Of a stretch of DNA of 64,000 nucleotides, positions 44,996 through 54,541 are shown in pieces. Location: positions 62,001 through 126,000 of the forward strand of contig NZ_FNDG01000003.1 in assembly GCF_900100535.1 (NCBI RefSeq), read 5' to 3'. The notes under the pieces are model-generated. The model made no database searches, was not told the origin of the DNA, and saw only the letters and a list, made by a program, of their open reading frames with translations. The number at the start of each line of letters is the position of its first letter. The first letter of the stretch is position 1. Both the position numbers and the translations under genes were made by a program. The DNA is from Phytopseudomonas flavescens (GTDB lineage Bacteria > Pseudomonadota > Gammaproteobacteria > Pseudomonadales > Pseudomonadaceae).

Positions 44996-45973
44996 TCAGG
45001 TCACGGCAACAAAGCTACGCAGGCGCTCGACCAACTGCCCCCGGAAATCCTCGCTGAACACGATGCCGTGCCTGCTTTCGATCAGTTCCCGGGCGTTGAA
45101 GCGCGCCGTGAACCAGTCTTCGACGAAACCCGGTGCATAGCCGCAGGTGCTGAAGCCGCGTCCGCCGAAGGCGATCATTGGCGAGTAGGCCTCGAGGTAT
45201 TGCTGGCGGCGCTCGACGCGATGGCGGTACTGGTAGACCCAGAACTGCACGTCGTACAGCAGGTAAGACAGTGGGTCGGCATGCAGGGCGAAATAGCGTT
45301 TTTCCTCGAGCAGTTGCAGGGCGATCGCGCGGACGGCTTCGCCGATGCGCGGGAACGGTGGGAAGTCGTCCAGCAGCGGCGCGAGCATTTCGGAAAACTC
45401 GCCCTGGGTCACCCGGCGCAGGTCTTCCTGGAAGTCCTCCTCGGCGGTATCGAACGCCTCCTCGCTGACCAGCCCGCGCACGAAGGTCTCGAAGTCCCTG
45501 GCCAGAACGGTGATGTGGTAGTCGCCCTCCTGATCAACATGCACCACCTGTGGCTCGCCCTGAGGACCGCAGGCGCGGTAGTCGAGAGCGACCATGTCGT
45601 GGCCGGCGGACGGGCAATCGCAGATGTACACGCCGATATCCGGGTAGCCCCACTCCTCCATCATGAAACGGCTGCCAAGTTCACCGCACAGGGAATACCG
45701 CTTGTGCCGCCCGATGCTGAGGAAACCGGTGATGGCAGCATGGTCCTCGGCCCATGAGGTCGGCTCCTCGGTGGGGAAGCAGCACCTGTGCGGCGTACCG
45801 CCGTTGTGCCGCCGCATGAAGGCGACATAGGACGCAGGCAACCGGTAGCCGAGTTCCGCTTCGAGCTCGGCGACCAGAGCGTCGCTGGGCGGCACATCGG
45901 TGAATTCCTTGCGTGCGTAGGCGCTGTCGTCCCAGAACGCCTGCAGGTCGATATCGTCCGGGAAGCCGCTCAT
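44996..45973 (-). CDS. SMI1/KNR4 (SUKH) family protein
   Basis: 325 residues from the ATG at 45973. The N-terminal half is a SUKH domain: LVAELEAELGYRLPASYVAFMRRHNGG, then GHDMVALDYRACGPQGEPQVVHVDQEGDY. The C-terminal half (about 190-325) is a helical extension not recognised. SUKH proteins are often immunity proteins but also act in other roles. Its start overlaps the stop of a 20-codon ORF with a far better ribosome site, so translation is probably coupled. Confidence 0.75.
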   Translation of the reverse strand: MSGFPDDIDLQAFWDDSAYARKEFTDVPPSDALVAELEAELGYRLPASYVAFMRRHNGGTPHRCCFPTEEPTSWAEDHAAITGFLSIGRHKRYSLCGELGSRFMMEEWGYPDIGVYICDCPSAGHDMVALDYRACGPQGEPQVVHVDQEGDYHITVLARDFETFVRGLVSEEAFDTAEEDFQEDLRRVTQGEFSEMLAPLLDDFPPFPRIGEAVRAIALQLLEEKRYFALHADPLSYLLYDVQFWVYQYRHRVERRQQYLEAYSPMIAFGGRGFSTCGYAPGFVEDWFTARFNARELIESRHGIVFSEDFRGQLVERLRSFVAVT

Positions 45974-46032
45974 GCCACGACTGCCTGTGCTTTCCCGGCC
46001 CACGGGCCGGCGGCTTTCGATATGTTGATCAT
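45970..46032 (-). CDS. 20-codon upstream ORF coupled to the SUKH gene
   Basis: ATG at 46032 with AAGGAG five bases upstream, encoding MINISKAAGPWAGKAQAVVA, whose stop overlaps the SUKH start (ATGA). It is either a leader peptide that drives translation of the SUKH gene or the residual 5' end of a deleted upstream gene. Nothing in it identifies a family. Confidence 0.45.
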   Translation of the reverse strand: MINISKAAGPWAGKAQAVVA

Positions 46033-46202
46033 GGGTGCTCCTTGTCTGCCGGGCGTTGGTCTCGGTCGGGCGTCAGACTCACCTCCACGATGGAAGGTTC
46101 GCCCCCCGCCGCTGACCATCTTCTCATTCGGCCTGGCGAATGCCACTTGGGATTGCCTCGGTCAGGCAGTAGAATCCGCCGCTTTTCCAGGCGGCGACGA
46201 CC

Positions 46203-47573
46203 ATGCAACCAGGTGATTCCCAGCGTAGCGGCGAACTGATCTATGGCCTAGAAGACCGCCCGCGTCCGCTGGTGGCCGTCCTCGCCGCACTGCAGCATCT
46301 GCTGGCGATCATCGTGCCGATCGTCACCCCCGGCCTGCTGATCTGCCAGGCCCTGGGCGTGTCGGCCCGTGACACCAACCTGATCGTTTCCATGAGCCTG
46401 GTGATCTCCGGTATCGCCACCTACGTGCAGTGCCGGCGCTTCGGCCCGCTGGGTGCCGGGCTGCTGGTGGTACAGGGCACCAGCTTCAACTTCGTCGGCC
46501 CGCTGATTGCCGGCGGCGCGCTGATGGTCAAGCAGGGCACGCCGGTAGAGGGCGTGATGGCGGCGATCTTCGGCGTGGTGATCGCCGGCTCGTTCATCGA
46601 GATCGGCATCTCGCGCATCCTGCCTTTCGTGAAGAAACTGATCACCCCGCTGGTCACCGGCATCGTCGTGCTGATGATCGGCCTGACGCTGATCAAGGTC
46701 GGCCTGATCAGCATGGGGGGCGGCTACGGCGCCATGGCCAACGGCACCTTCGCCAACGGCGAGAACCTGCTGCTGTCCGGCGTGGTACTGGCCGTCATCG
46801 TGGTGCTCAACCGCATTCCCGTGGTGTGGATGCGCAGCTGCGCGATCGTCATCGCCCTGCTGGTCGGCTATGCCCTGGCCGGTTACCTGGGGCGCCTGGA
46901 TTTCACCGGCATGCACCAGGCCGAGCTGTTCCAGATGCCGACGCCCCTGCACTTCGGCCTTGGCTTTTCCTGGAGCCTGTTCATCCCGATGCTGGTGATC
47001 TACCTGGTGACCTCCCTGGAAGCCATCGGCGACGTGACCGCCACCAGCAAGGTGTCCAAGCAGCCCGTCGAAGGCCCGCTGTGGATGCAGCGGATCAAGG
47101 GCGGCGTGCTGGTCAACGGCGTCAACTCGCTGCTGGCGGGCGTGTTCAACACCTTTCCCAGCTCGATCTTCGCCCAGAACAACGGCGTGATTCAGCTGAC
47201 CGGCATCGCCAGCCGCCACATCGGCGTGTGGATCGCCCTGATGCTGGTGATTCTCGGCCTGTTCCCGGCAGTGGCCGGGGTCATCCAGGCGGTACCGGAG
47301 CCGGTACTCGGCGGCGCGGCCATGGTGATGTTCGGCGCCGTGGCGGCCTCGGGTATCAACATCCTGGCGGGCATCGACCTGGATCGCCGCGCGCTGCTGA
47401 TCATCGCCGTGTCCCTGGCCCTCGGCCTCGGCGTGTCGCAGGTGCCGGAGTTCCTCGCCCACATGCCGGCGGCGCTGCGCAATGTGCTGGAGTCCGGTGT
47501 GGCCACCGGCGGCATCTGCGCCCTGCTGCTCAACTGGTTCCTGCCGGAAAGCCCCGCCAAGATCGAGCGCTGA
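46203..47573 (+). CDS. NCS2-family xanthine/uric acid permease
   Basis: 456 residues, about 14 hydrophobic segments. NCS2 landmarks: LQHLLAIIVPIVTPGL, VQGTSFNFVGPLIAGG and the signature QNNGVIQLTGIASRHIG. These match the nucleobase-ascorbate transporter branch for xanthine or urate (UacT/XanP type) rather than uracil. Purine uptake by proton symport at the inner membrane. It stands alone. Confidence 0.9.
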   Translation: MQPGDSQRSGELIYGLEDRPRPLVAVLAALQHLLAIIVPIVTPGLLICQALGVSARDTNLIVSMSLVISGIATYVQCRRFGPLGAGLLVVQGTSFNFVGPLIAGGALMVKQGTPVEGVMAAIFGVVIAGSFIEIGISRILPFVKKLITPLVTGIVVLMIGLTLIKVGLISMGGGYGAMANGTFANGENLLLSGVVLAVIVVLNRIPVVWMRSCAIVIALLVGYALAGYLGRLDFTGMHQAELFQMPTPLHFGLGFSWSLFIPMLVIYLVTSLEAIGDVTATSKVSKQPVEGPLWMQRIKGGVLVNGVNSLLAGVFNTFPSSIFAQNNGVIQLTGIASRHIGVWIALMLVILGLFPAVAGVIQAVPEPVLGGAAMVMFGAVAASGINILAGIDLDRRALLIIAVSLALGLGVSQVPEFLAHMPAALRNVLESGVATGGICALLLNWFLPESPAKIER

Positions 47574-47589
47574 TCGCGTCGCAGGCACC

Positions 47590-47683
47590 TGCAGGAGCAC
47601 CGCCTTCGGCGCGAATCAATTGCGCCAGCAGCCTGGTATCGGTGCCGCCTGCACCATTCGCCACGAGGGCGCGGCTCCTACAA
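47590..47683. repeat. inverted pair of REP-like sequences
   Basis: GCAGGAGCACCGCCTTCGGC at 47590 onward and, inverted, TTCGCCACGAGGGCGCGGCT up to about 47683 are degenerate copies of the Pseudomonas 'GTAGGAGC...GCGAA' REP. They lie between the permease gene and the convergent YitT gene. Confidence 0.6.
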
Positions 47684-47709
47684 ATCCGTGATTTCACCCG
47701 AGGTCGCTA

Positions 47710-48357
47710 TCAGCTCACGCCCATGTAACGACCGGCGCGGTGATTGATGGCCAGCACCATGTTCAGTGCCACGGCACCGAGTACCGACAGGGCGACCTTT
47801 TCCGGGGCGACGACGAAGATCGACGCCAGCACGATGGCGGCGTCCACCCCCATCTGCACGGCGCCGGCGCGCAACCCGAAGCGCTCCTGCAGATACAGCG
47901 CGAGGATGTTCACACCGCCCAGGCTGGCACGGTGACGGAACAGCATCAGCAACCCAAGGCCCATGGCGAAACCGCCGAACAGCGCGGCATACAACTCGTT
48001 GAGCGCCGCCAAGCCGACCCAGTAGGGCGTCAGCTCGGCAAGCAGTGACACCAGGCCGACCGCACAGACCGTACGCAGGGTGAACGCCCAGCCCATGCGC
48101 CAGATCGCCAATAGGTAGAACGGCACGTTGAGCAGGAAGAACACTGCGCCGAATGGCCAGCCCGCCAGGTACTTGAGGAGAAAGGCCAGCCCCACCGTGC
48201 CACCGGTCAGCAAACCGGCGTGGCTGTAGAAGGTGATGCCCAGGGCGACCATCGCGGTGCCGAGGACCAGCGCCAATGCATCCTCCCAAAGCGGGTGACG
48301 GACGAAGAAGTCGGCAATGGTTACCCGCTCGCCGGAGTCTGGGGTAGGGACACTCAT
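47710..48357 (-). CDS. YitT family membrane protein
   Basis: 215 residues, five to six membrane segments. YSHAGLLTGGTVGLAFLLKYL and the G-rich N(I/V)LALYLQERFGLRAG segment are typical of the short (N-terminal domain only) YitT/YczE group. Function unsettled in the family. Its start is 45 bases from folA, read in the same direction, so the two may be co-transcribed. Confidence 0.85.
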   Translation of the reverse strand: MSVPTPDSGERVTIADFFVRHPLWEDALALVLGTAMVALGITFYSHAGLLTGGTVGLAFLLKYLAGWPFGAVFFLLNVPFYLLAIWRMGWAFTLRTVCAVGLVSLLAELTPYWVGLAALNELYAALFGGFAMGLGLLMLFRHRASLGGVNILALYLQERFGLRAGAVQMGVDAAIVLASIFVVAPEKVALSVLGAVALNMVLAINHRAGRYMGVS

Positions 48358-48402
48358 GCTGCGGTGCTCTCACGGGATGCCAAGAACTGAGCCGAATAAA
48401 AA

Positions 48403-48915
48403 CTAGCGGCGTGCCCACGTCTCAAAAACAAGGGCCGGTTCAGAATCCGTTGCCGGATGATCTGCATGCTCAATCCGCTGCCACTGGGCATCGTCGAACT
48501 CGGGAAACCAGGCATCCCCCTCAGGGCTAATGGCAATCCGAGTCAGGTACAGACGATCAGCAATCGATAGCGCCTGTTGATAAAGCTGGGCGCCGCCGAT
48601 CAGCATCACTTCGTCGACACCCTGCTCACGAGCCCAGGCTTCGGCACGCTGATGGGCAGCTTCTACCGTAGCGAAGACTTCAGCACCATCGAGTCGCAGG
48701 TCCACCTGGCGACTGACCACCAGGTTGAGCCGCCCAGGCAGCGGACGACCAAGGGAATCCCAGGTCTTACGCCCCATGATGATTGGTTTGCGGAGGGTCT
48801 TGACCTTGAAGTGCTTGAGGTCGGTCGGCAGATGCCAGGGCATCTGGTTATCGAGGCCGATCACGCGGTTTTCCGCGAGGGCGGCGATCAGGCAGAGAGG
48901 GAGTCGAGTCGTCAT
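48403..48915 (-). CDS. folA: dihydrofolate reductase
   Basis: 170 residues, standard for bacterial DHFR. IAALAENRVIGLDNQMPWHLPTDLKHFK carries the Trp and catalytic Asp region in the usual N-terminal loop, then PIIMGRKTWDSLGRPLPGR for NADPH and VMLIGGAQLYQQAL near the end. It reduces dihydrofolate with NADPH; target of trimethoprim. Confidence 0.96.
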   Translation of the reverse strand: MTTRLPLCLIAALAENRVIGLDNQMPWHLPTDLKHFKVKTLRKPIIMGRKTWDSLGRPLPGRLNLVVSRQVDLRLDGAEVFATVEAAHQRAEAWAREQGVDEVMLIGGAQLYQQALSIADRLYLTRIAISPEGDAWFPEFDDAQWQRIEHADHPATDSEPALVFETWARR

Positions 48916-49046
48916 GGCGGCGAATATAACAGAGCCCCCGTGCCGACCACAGCTGGCAGACTTGCCGCACTGTCATCGCCACGCCATCTTTGTCGGTGCA
49001 GGCTGTTGGAAAACCACCGGCCACTGTGGCCCAGGAGAGATGCCCG

Positions 49047-50150
49047 ATGCCCCTAAGCCAGCCCCGTCTGTTATTGCTCGGCGCCCTGCTCGCGGTGCCC
49101 TTCGCGGCAAACGCCGATACCCCGGCAGCGCCCGCCGCCAAGCGCGCCGACGATGGCAAACCGCTGATCATCGCGCACCGTGGCGCCAGCGGTTACCTGC
49201 CCGAACACACCCTCGCCGCCTATGCGGTCGCCGTCCTGCAAGGCGCCGACTACGTCGAGCTCGACCTGGTGATGAGCAAGGACGGCCAGCTGTTCGCCCG
49301 CCACGACAACGAGCTGGGCCTGACCACCGACGTGGCCAGGCACGCGGAGTTCGCCGACCGCAAGCGCAAGGCCAGTGTCGATGGCGCCGAGCTCGAGGGC
49401 TGGTTCAGCGAAGACTTCACCGCGGCCGAACTCAAGCGCCTGCGCGCCATCGAGCGGATCCCCGATATCCGCCCGGGCAATACCCGCCTCGATGGCCAGT
49501 TCGAGATCCCCACCCTGCAGGAAATCATCGACCTGGTGAAAGCACTGCAGGTCAGCCAGGGCCGTGAGATCGGCCTGTATATCGAAACCAAGCACCCCCA
49601 GCATTTCGGCCAGCTGGGCCTGAACATGGACAAGCCGCTGGTCGACATCCTCGCCCACAACGGTTATCGCGATGCCAAGGCACCGGTGTATATCCAGTCG
49701 TTCGAGGTGAGCAACCTGAAAGCGCTACGCCAGCTCGGTTCACTGCGCCTGGTGCAGTTGTACGGCAAGGGCCAGCCCCATGACCAGGTCGTGCAGGGCA
49801 ACCCGCTGACCTATGCACAGATGGCCACGCCTGCCGGGTTGCGGGCAGTCGCCGAATACGCCAATGGCGTCGGCCCTGACAAGGGTTACGTCATCCCCCG
49901 CGAGGCGGACGGCAGCCTGGGCGAACCGACACGTTTCGTCGCCGACGCCCATGCCGCCGGGCTGCTGGTGCACCCCTATACCTTCCGTGCCGAAAACCAG
50001 TTCCTGCCCACAGAGCTGCAACGGGGTAGCAGCCCCGCAGAGCGCGGGGATATCGACGCGGAGGTGCGTGCCTTCCTGGCCACCGGCATCGACGGCCTGT
50101 TCATCGACCAGCCGGATATCGCCGTGCGCCTGCGCCTAAGGCCGGATTAG
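49047..50150 (+). CDS. glpQ: periplasmic glycerophosphodiester phosphodiesterase GlpQ
   Basis: 367 residues from the ATG at 49047 (AGGAGAG upstream). A signal peptide ends at ANA. The catalytic IIAHRGASGYLPEHTL and VELDLVMSKDGQLFARHD (metal-binding Glu/Asp and catalytic His pair) are intact, as is the C-terminal DGLFIDQPDIAV. It hydrolyses glycerophosphodiesters to glycerol-3-phosphate and an alcohol in the periplasm. Confidence 0.93.
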   Translation: MPLSQPRLLLLGALLAVPFAANADTPAAPAAKRADDGKPLIIAHRGASGYLPEHTLAAYAVAVLQGADYVELDLVMSKDGQLFARHDNELGLTTDVARHAEFADRKRKASVDGAELEGWFSEDFTAAELKRLRAIERIPDIRPGNTRLDGQFEIPTLQEIIDLVKALQVSQGREIGLYIETKHPQHFGQLGLNMDKPLVDILAHNGYRDAKAPVYIQSFEVSNLKALRQLGSLRLVQLYGKGQPHDQVVQGNPLTYAQMATPAGLRAVAEYANGVGPDKGYVIPREADGSLGEPTRFVADAHAAGLLVHPYTFRAENQFLPTELQRGSSPAERGDIDAEVRAFLATGIDGLFIDQPDIAVRLRLRPD

Positions 50151-50300
50151 CCGCACAGCGGCCTGATCCGTCAGGCATCGGCGGCGTCTCTCCGCCATGC
50201 TGGCCCTGAGGGCAATCACGGGCGATACGCACAAGGCTTCACCGCAATCGCGATCACCGTTACCCTTAGCGCCCAGCTGAACGTACCCGCCAGGACACCC

Positions 50301-51083
50301 ATGGATAGCTCACACGCCCCTCTCGAACCAACCGGCAAGGAAAAGACTGCCAACGACGGGCGAGTGCAGGTCATCGATCGCGCGGTGCTGCTGCTCAGGA
50401 CCCTTTCCAGCCTCAAGCAGGGCGGCAGCGCGCTGGAGCTGGCACGCCTGACCGGCATCGACCGCACCACCATCCACCGCCTGCTGAAAACCCTCGCTCA
50501 CTGGAAGCTGATCGAGCCGCAAGCCGGTAATTATCGTATCGGGCCGGAGAGCCTGATCTACTCCACCGCCTACCTCAATCGCCTGAACCTGCGCCGCATC
50601 GCCCTGCCCTACGCCATCGAGCTGCAGCGGGTGATCGACCGCCACCAGGCCATCGTGTCGATTTCCATGCCGGTAGGCGATGAGGTGGTACTGATCGAAC
50701 GCATGTGGACCCCTTCGACACCGCTCAACGTGATCGTCGACCTGGCGGATCAATTTCCCATCGAACGTGTTCCCAGCGGCCAGGCGATCCTCGCCACCTA
50801 CAGCGACCCGGCCGTTCTCGAACTGCTCGGTAGAACCCGCCACGACGAGGCCTTGCCGATCCTGCAACGTATCCGCGGGCAAAGCGGCTTTTCGTTCGGC
50901 GACAGCGTGTTCAAGGCCGGGCTGACCTCCGTCGCCTATCCGGTTCTCGGCAAGCATGGCCAGGCGGTCGGCGCACTGGTGGTCGCGGGGCTGGAAATGG
51001 CCGACGAGATGACACCCGATTCGACCCTGGCCAGCCATGTGCGCCGTGCCTGCGAGGGGGTTTCCGCACAGCTGACCGCCTGA
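50301..51083 (+). CDS. IclR-family transcriptional regulator
   Basis: 260 residues. An N-terminal winged helix-turn-helix (VIDRAVLLLRTLSSLKQGGSALELARLTGIDRTTIHRLLKTL) and a C-terminal effector-binding domain (HGQAVGALVVAGLE). It ends three bases from the end of the CoA ligase gene (tail to tail) and probably controls the ligase-dehydrogenase pair and the divergent hydratase. Confidence 0.9.
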   Translation: MDSSHAPLEPTGKEKTANDGRVQVIDRAVLLLRTLSSLKQGGSALELARLTGIDRTTIHRLLKTLAHWKLIEPQAGNYRIGPESLIYSTAYLNRLNLRRIALPYAIELQRVIDRHQAIVSISMPVGDEVVLIERMWTPSTPLNVIVDLADQFPIERVPSGQAILATYSDPAVLELLGRTRHDEALPILQRIRGQSGFSFGDSVFKAGLTSVAYPVLGKHGQAVGALVVAGLEMADEMTPDSTLASHVRRACEGVSAQLTA

Positions 51084-51086
51084 GGC

Positions 51087-52565
51087 TCAATCCAGCAGCT
51101 CCAGCAAGCGCTTGCGCTGCACCTTGCCATAGTGCGAACGCGGCAACTCGGCGACGAAAAACAGCTGCTTGGGTACTTTGAAGCGCGACAACTGGGCACG
51201 ACAATGCGCCAGCAATTGCTCGCGAGTCGGCTCTCCGTGCGGCACGATGGCAGCGCAGACGCGCTCGCCCCATTCTTCGTCAGGCAGGCCGAAGACATGC
51301 ACATCGGCCACCTGCGCATGCGCCTGCAGGCATTGTTCGACTTCGCTGGGCTGCACCGACTTGCCACCGCTGCGAATGGTGTCCTTGCTGCGCCCCAAGA
51401 CCCGAAACAGGCCACCGGCGAGCATCACGCCCAGATCGCCGCTGCGCAGCCAGGACTCGTGCATCACACTCGCGCTCAGCTCGGCCTGACGCCAATAGCC
51501 ACGCATCAACTGCGGCCCGGCGAGAAGGATTTCGCCGACGCCCTGCTCATCCGGCTGGTGGATGCACATGCCCGCCGAGAACACTGGCCTGCCGACCAGG
51601 CCCTCGACTCTTTCGCCGCGGTGGCGTGCCTGTGCCAATTGCGCGGGCGGCAGGTAGCAGCTCCAGGGGGCCTCGGTCATGCCGTAAAGCACGCCAAGGC
51701 GTTCGCCGAACAGTCGCGATGCACCCTCGAAAACCTCGGGCGACATCGCCGCGGCGCCCACATCGACGCACTTGAGTGCCGGCAGCCTGGCGGGCTCCGA
51801 ACCGCTCTCGCGCAGAAGGCGCAACAGCTGGGTCGGCACCAGTGAGGTGAAGGCCGCCTGCTGGTGCTGTAACACGGCAATGAAATGCTTCGCTTCGAAC
51901 CGTCCGGCCAGTAGTACACGGCCGCCGCTGAGCAGATGCCCGAGGACCGCCACCGCAGCGATGGGCCATAACGGCCGCACGTTGACCAGCACGTCGCCCG
52001 GCAACGCACCCCGTGCCATCACGATGTTCTGCAGTACCGCCACCAGCGTGGCATGGCTGTGCATGACGGCCTTGGGCTTGCCGGTAGTGCCGCCGGTATA
52101 GCTCAGCGAGGCCAGCTCGTCTGGCGCCTGGATAACGCGACGTCTGCCGCACGTGACAGGGTATCCGGCGATCCGGGCCAGGGGTTCGCAGTGAATGCCC
52201 TGCGCGCTCAATGCGTCGGCAGTCGCCTGGTGCTCGGCCGAGAACAGCAGGAGCGCCGCCCCGGCATCGCGCACTTGCGCCAGCAGCTCGGCGAGGGACA
52301 GCGAACCGTCCAGCGGCACCCGGACGCGGCCGCTGGCCATGATGCCGTAGTCGGCGAGCAGGTAATCGATGCTGGCGTCGGCGAGCAGCGCGACCCGTTC
52401 ACCCGGGCCGATCTGCAGCGTTTGCAGCGCCTGGCCGACGGCCAGCAGCGCCGAGTCGAGTTCGGCGAAGCTCAGCGTACGACCGCTGGACACTTCGCGC
52501 AGCGCTTCGGCATCTGGCCATTTGTACGCTGCCTGGGCGAACAGATTACCGATATCCACACTCAC
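51087..52565 (-). CDS. class I adenylate-forming acyl-CoA ligase
   Basis: 492 residues from the GTG at 52565, which overlaps the dehydrogenase stop (GTGA). P-loop SLSYTGGTTGKPKAVMHSH, YGMTEAPWS, the hinge LRSGDLGVM and the C-terminal catalytic lysine in HYGKVQRKRL are present. It activates a carboxylic acid to its CoA thioester. The substrate is not identifiable; the somewhat short length and MACS/aromatic-like features leave it open. Confidence 0.85.
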   Translation of the reverse strand: MSVDIGNLFAQAAYKWPDAEALREVSSGRTLSFAELDSALLAVGQALQTLQIGPGERVALLADASIDYLLADYGIMASGRVRVPLDGSLSLAELLAQVRDAGAALLLFSAEHQATADALSAQGIHCEPLARIAGYPVTCGRRRVIQAPDELASLSYTGGTTGKPKAVMHSHATLVAVLQNIVMARGALPGDVLVNVRPLWPIAAVAVLGHLLSGGRVLLAGRFEAKHFIAVLQHQQAAFTSLVPTQLLRLLRESGSEPARLPALKCVDVGAAAMSPEVFEGASRLFGERLGVLYGMTEAPWSCYLPPAQLAQARHRGERVEGLVGRPVFSAGMCIHQPDEQGVGEILLAGPQLMRGYWRQAELSASVMHESWLRSGDLGVMLAGGLFRVLGRSKDTIRSGGKSVQPSEVEQCLQAHAQVADVHVFGLPDEEWGERVCAAIVPHGEPTREQLLAHCRAQLSRFKVPKQLFFVAELPRSHYGKVQRKRLLELLD

Positions 52566-53584
52566 CACCCACTCATGACGATACGCCCGCTGACCTGCCG
52601 CGCATCCAGCAGGGCATGGGCGCGGGCGACTTCGGTGAACGGCAGAACGCGGTCGACCAGCGGACGAACCTGCCCCGCCGCGATCATCGCCAGGGCACGG
52701 CGCAGGTCTTCCAGGGTCGCACTGCCCGAGCCCTGAACGGAGATGCGTCGGCCGATCAGCAGGCCAGGGGCGATGCTCACCTCACGGCCCTCGACATTGC
52801 CCAGCACCACCACTCGCCCCCCCATGCCCATGGCGCGCAGGGTATCGGGCAGGGTGTGGCCGAGGTTTTCCATGGCGACATCCACGCCCTGTTTACGGGT
52901 GCAGATCCAGACGTCTGCGCTATAGCCCTGCTCACCCGCCACGATCACCTCGTGCGCGCCCAGCGATTGCAGGAAGTCGCGTTTTGCGGCGGTGCCGGTG
53001 GTGGCGATCACATGGGCACCGAGTGCCCGGGCAATCTGAATCTGGTGTGCACCGAGCCCGCCACTGGCGCCGTTGATCAGCACCCGCTCGCCTGGCTGCA
53101 GACCGGCCAGCGTGAGCGCCCGCACGCTGGTGGCAATCGGGCAACAGGCCAGGGCGGCCAGGCTGTAATCGAGGCCATCTGGGAGCACCACGGCCGATGC
53201 GGCCGGTACGCACAGATACTCGGCATAGGCGCCTTCCGTGTCGATCGAGGGCAGGCCCAGGGCGCGGCACAGATCCTGACGGCCGCGTGCGCACTCACGG
53301 CACGTGCCGCAGAAGCGTCGCTGATAAACCACTACCCGGTCACCCACGGCAAGATGGTTAGGCCCCTCGCCAAGCTCGACCACCTCACCCGCCACCTCAT
53401 GACCGAGCACCACGCCAACCGCCGCCCCCGGCAAGCGTCCGGCTCGATGCATGAGGTCATGGTGGCAGATACCCGCCGCGTGAATGCGGACCCGTACTTC
53501 GCCAACTTTTGGCCGGGGATCGGGTCGCTCTTCGATCTGCAGTTGCTGCGGACCTCCGAAGCCTTTTAGAACTATCGCTTTCAT
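52562..53584 (-). CDS. zinc-dependent medium-chain alcohol dehydrogenase
   Basis: 340 residues. Catalytic zinc site AGICHHDLMHRAG and GHEVAGEVVELG; structural zinc loop CGTCRECARGRQDLC; Rossmann motif NGASGGLGAHQIQIA. NAD(P)-linked oxidation of an alcohol or reduction of an aldehyde/enone is expected. First gene of the two-gene unit with the ligase, divergent from the hydratase gene. Confidence 0.88.
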   Translation of the reverse strand: MKAIVLKGFGGPQQLQIEERPDPRPKVGEVRVRIHAAGICHHDLMHRAGRLPGAAVGVVLGHEVAGEVVELGEGPNHLAVGDRVVVYQRRFCGTCRECARGRQDLCRALGLPSIDTEGAYAEYLCVPAASAVVLPDGLDYSLAALACCPIATSVRALTLAGLQPGERVLINGASGGLGAHQIQIARALGAHVIATTGTAAKRDFLQSLGAHEVIVAGEQGYSADVWICTRKQGVDVAMENLGHTLPDTLRAMGMGGRVVVLGNVEGREVSIAPGLLIGRRISVQGSGSATLEDLRRALAMIAAGQVRPLVDRVLPFTEVARAHALLDARQVSGRIVMSGW

Positions 53585-53636
53585 CTTTTATAACCGTTTC
53601 GAAGCCACTGATAATTTGTTCATATAGAAAACATAT

Positions 53637-53653
53637 TGTGCGAATTATGCACA
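53637..53653. promoter_or_regulatory. inverted repeat in the divergent promoter region
   Basis: TGTGC-N7-GCACA within a 150-base A+T-rich region between the dehydrogenase and hydratase genes. It is the only clear dyad there and a candidate operator for the nearby IclR regulator. Confidence 0.4.
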
Positions 53654-53735
53654 TTGATTTAAGTTTTCCTCACTTTCACGCAGAGCTCAAGTGGCAATGC
53701 GAATTTCCCTGGCATCTTCCTCCTGGCCTGAATAC

Positions 53736-54443
53736 ATGACAGTCGAATACCAAATGGTGGCTGATGGCGTACTGCTGATCACCCTGAACCGCCCGGAGCG
53801 TCTGAACGCGCTCGATAGCGAAGGCAAGTCGCAACTGGCTGCCGCATGGGAGCACGCCGAGCGCAGTACCGAGATACGTGCCGTGGTCATTCGCGGTAGT
53901 GGAGAGCGCGCGTTCTGCGCCGGGTCGGATCTGAAAGAGATCGAAGCGACCGGGCGTACGGTGAGTACCGAGGCGCTGGCGCGCGCCCTGCCCGGGGTCG
54001 GCCGCCCATTCAGCAAACCGGTGGTCGCAGCGTTGCATGGCCACACCCTGGGGCTGGGCATCAGCCTGGCGATCCACTGCGACTTCCGTATCGCCCGCCA
54101 CGACACACGCTTCAGCTTCCCGGAGGTCGGCCATGGGCAACTGTCCGGATTCAGCGCCATTACCCTGCCCGGCCTGATCGGCGAGGCCGCGGCGCTGGAT
54201 ATCCTGCTCAGCGCGCGCGCCTTCGACGCCACCGAGGCGCTGCGTATCGGCCTGATCAACCGGGTCGTGGATGACCCCTGGGCAGAAGCGCTGCAGCTGG
54301 CCACCCAGCTGGCCGCGAAACAGTCGACAAAGGCCGTGCAATGGAGCAAGCGCCTGTTGCTGGCTGACCGCCACGAACGGCTGCAACGCCACCTCGCACT
54401 GGTCGACCAGGCACGCATCGACGTCATGAAACCGAGCCCATAA
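53736..54443 (+). CDS. enoyl-CoA hydratase/isomerase family protein
   Basis: 235 residues from the ATG at 53736; an in-frame GTG at 53691 would add 15. Crotonase oxyanion-hole motifs ERAFCAGSDLKEI and GHTLGLGISLAIHCDFRIA, with Glu in FSFPEVGHG as likely catalytic residue. It hydrates or isomerises an enoyl-CoA. Divergent from the dehydrogenase-ligase pair; the ribosome site is weak. Confidence 0.85.
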   Translation: MTVEYQMVADGVLLITLNRPERLNALDSEGKSQLAAAWEHAERSTEIRAVVIRGSGERAFCAGSDLKEIEATGRTVSTEALARALPGVGRPFSKPVVAALHGHTLGLGISLAIHCDFRIARHDTRFSFPEVGHGQLSGFSAITLPGLIGEAAALDILLSARAFDATEALRIGLINRVVDDPWAEALQLATQLAAKQSTKAVQWSKRLLLADRHERLQRHLALVDQARIDVMKPSP

Positions 54444-54541
54444 CGATAACCATCTGCCTACATCGCGCTTCGCCACCAGTACTGCCAGGCACACCCACCA
54501 ACAGGAAATGGTCAGCGGCACCGCTTCTCAGGAGCCTCACC

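Noticed and set aside
46248-47600. 450-codon His/Gln/Asp-rich minus-strand frame over the NCS2 permease
   Set aside because: The composition is the mirror of hydrophobic codons in the permease; no start context or motif.
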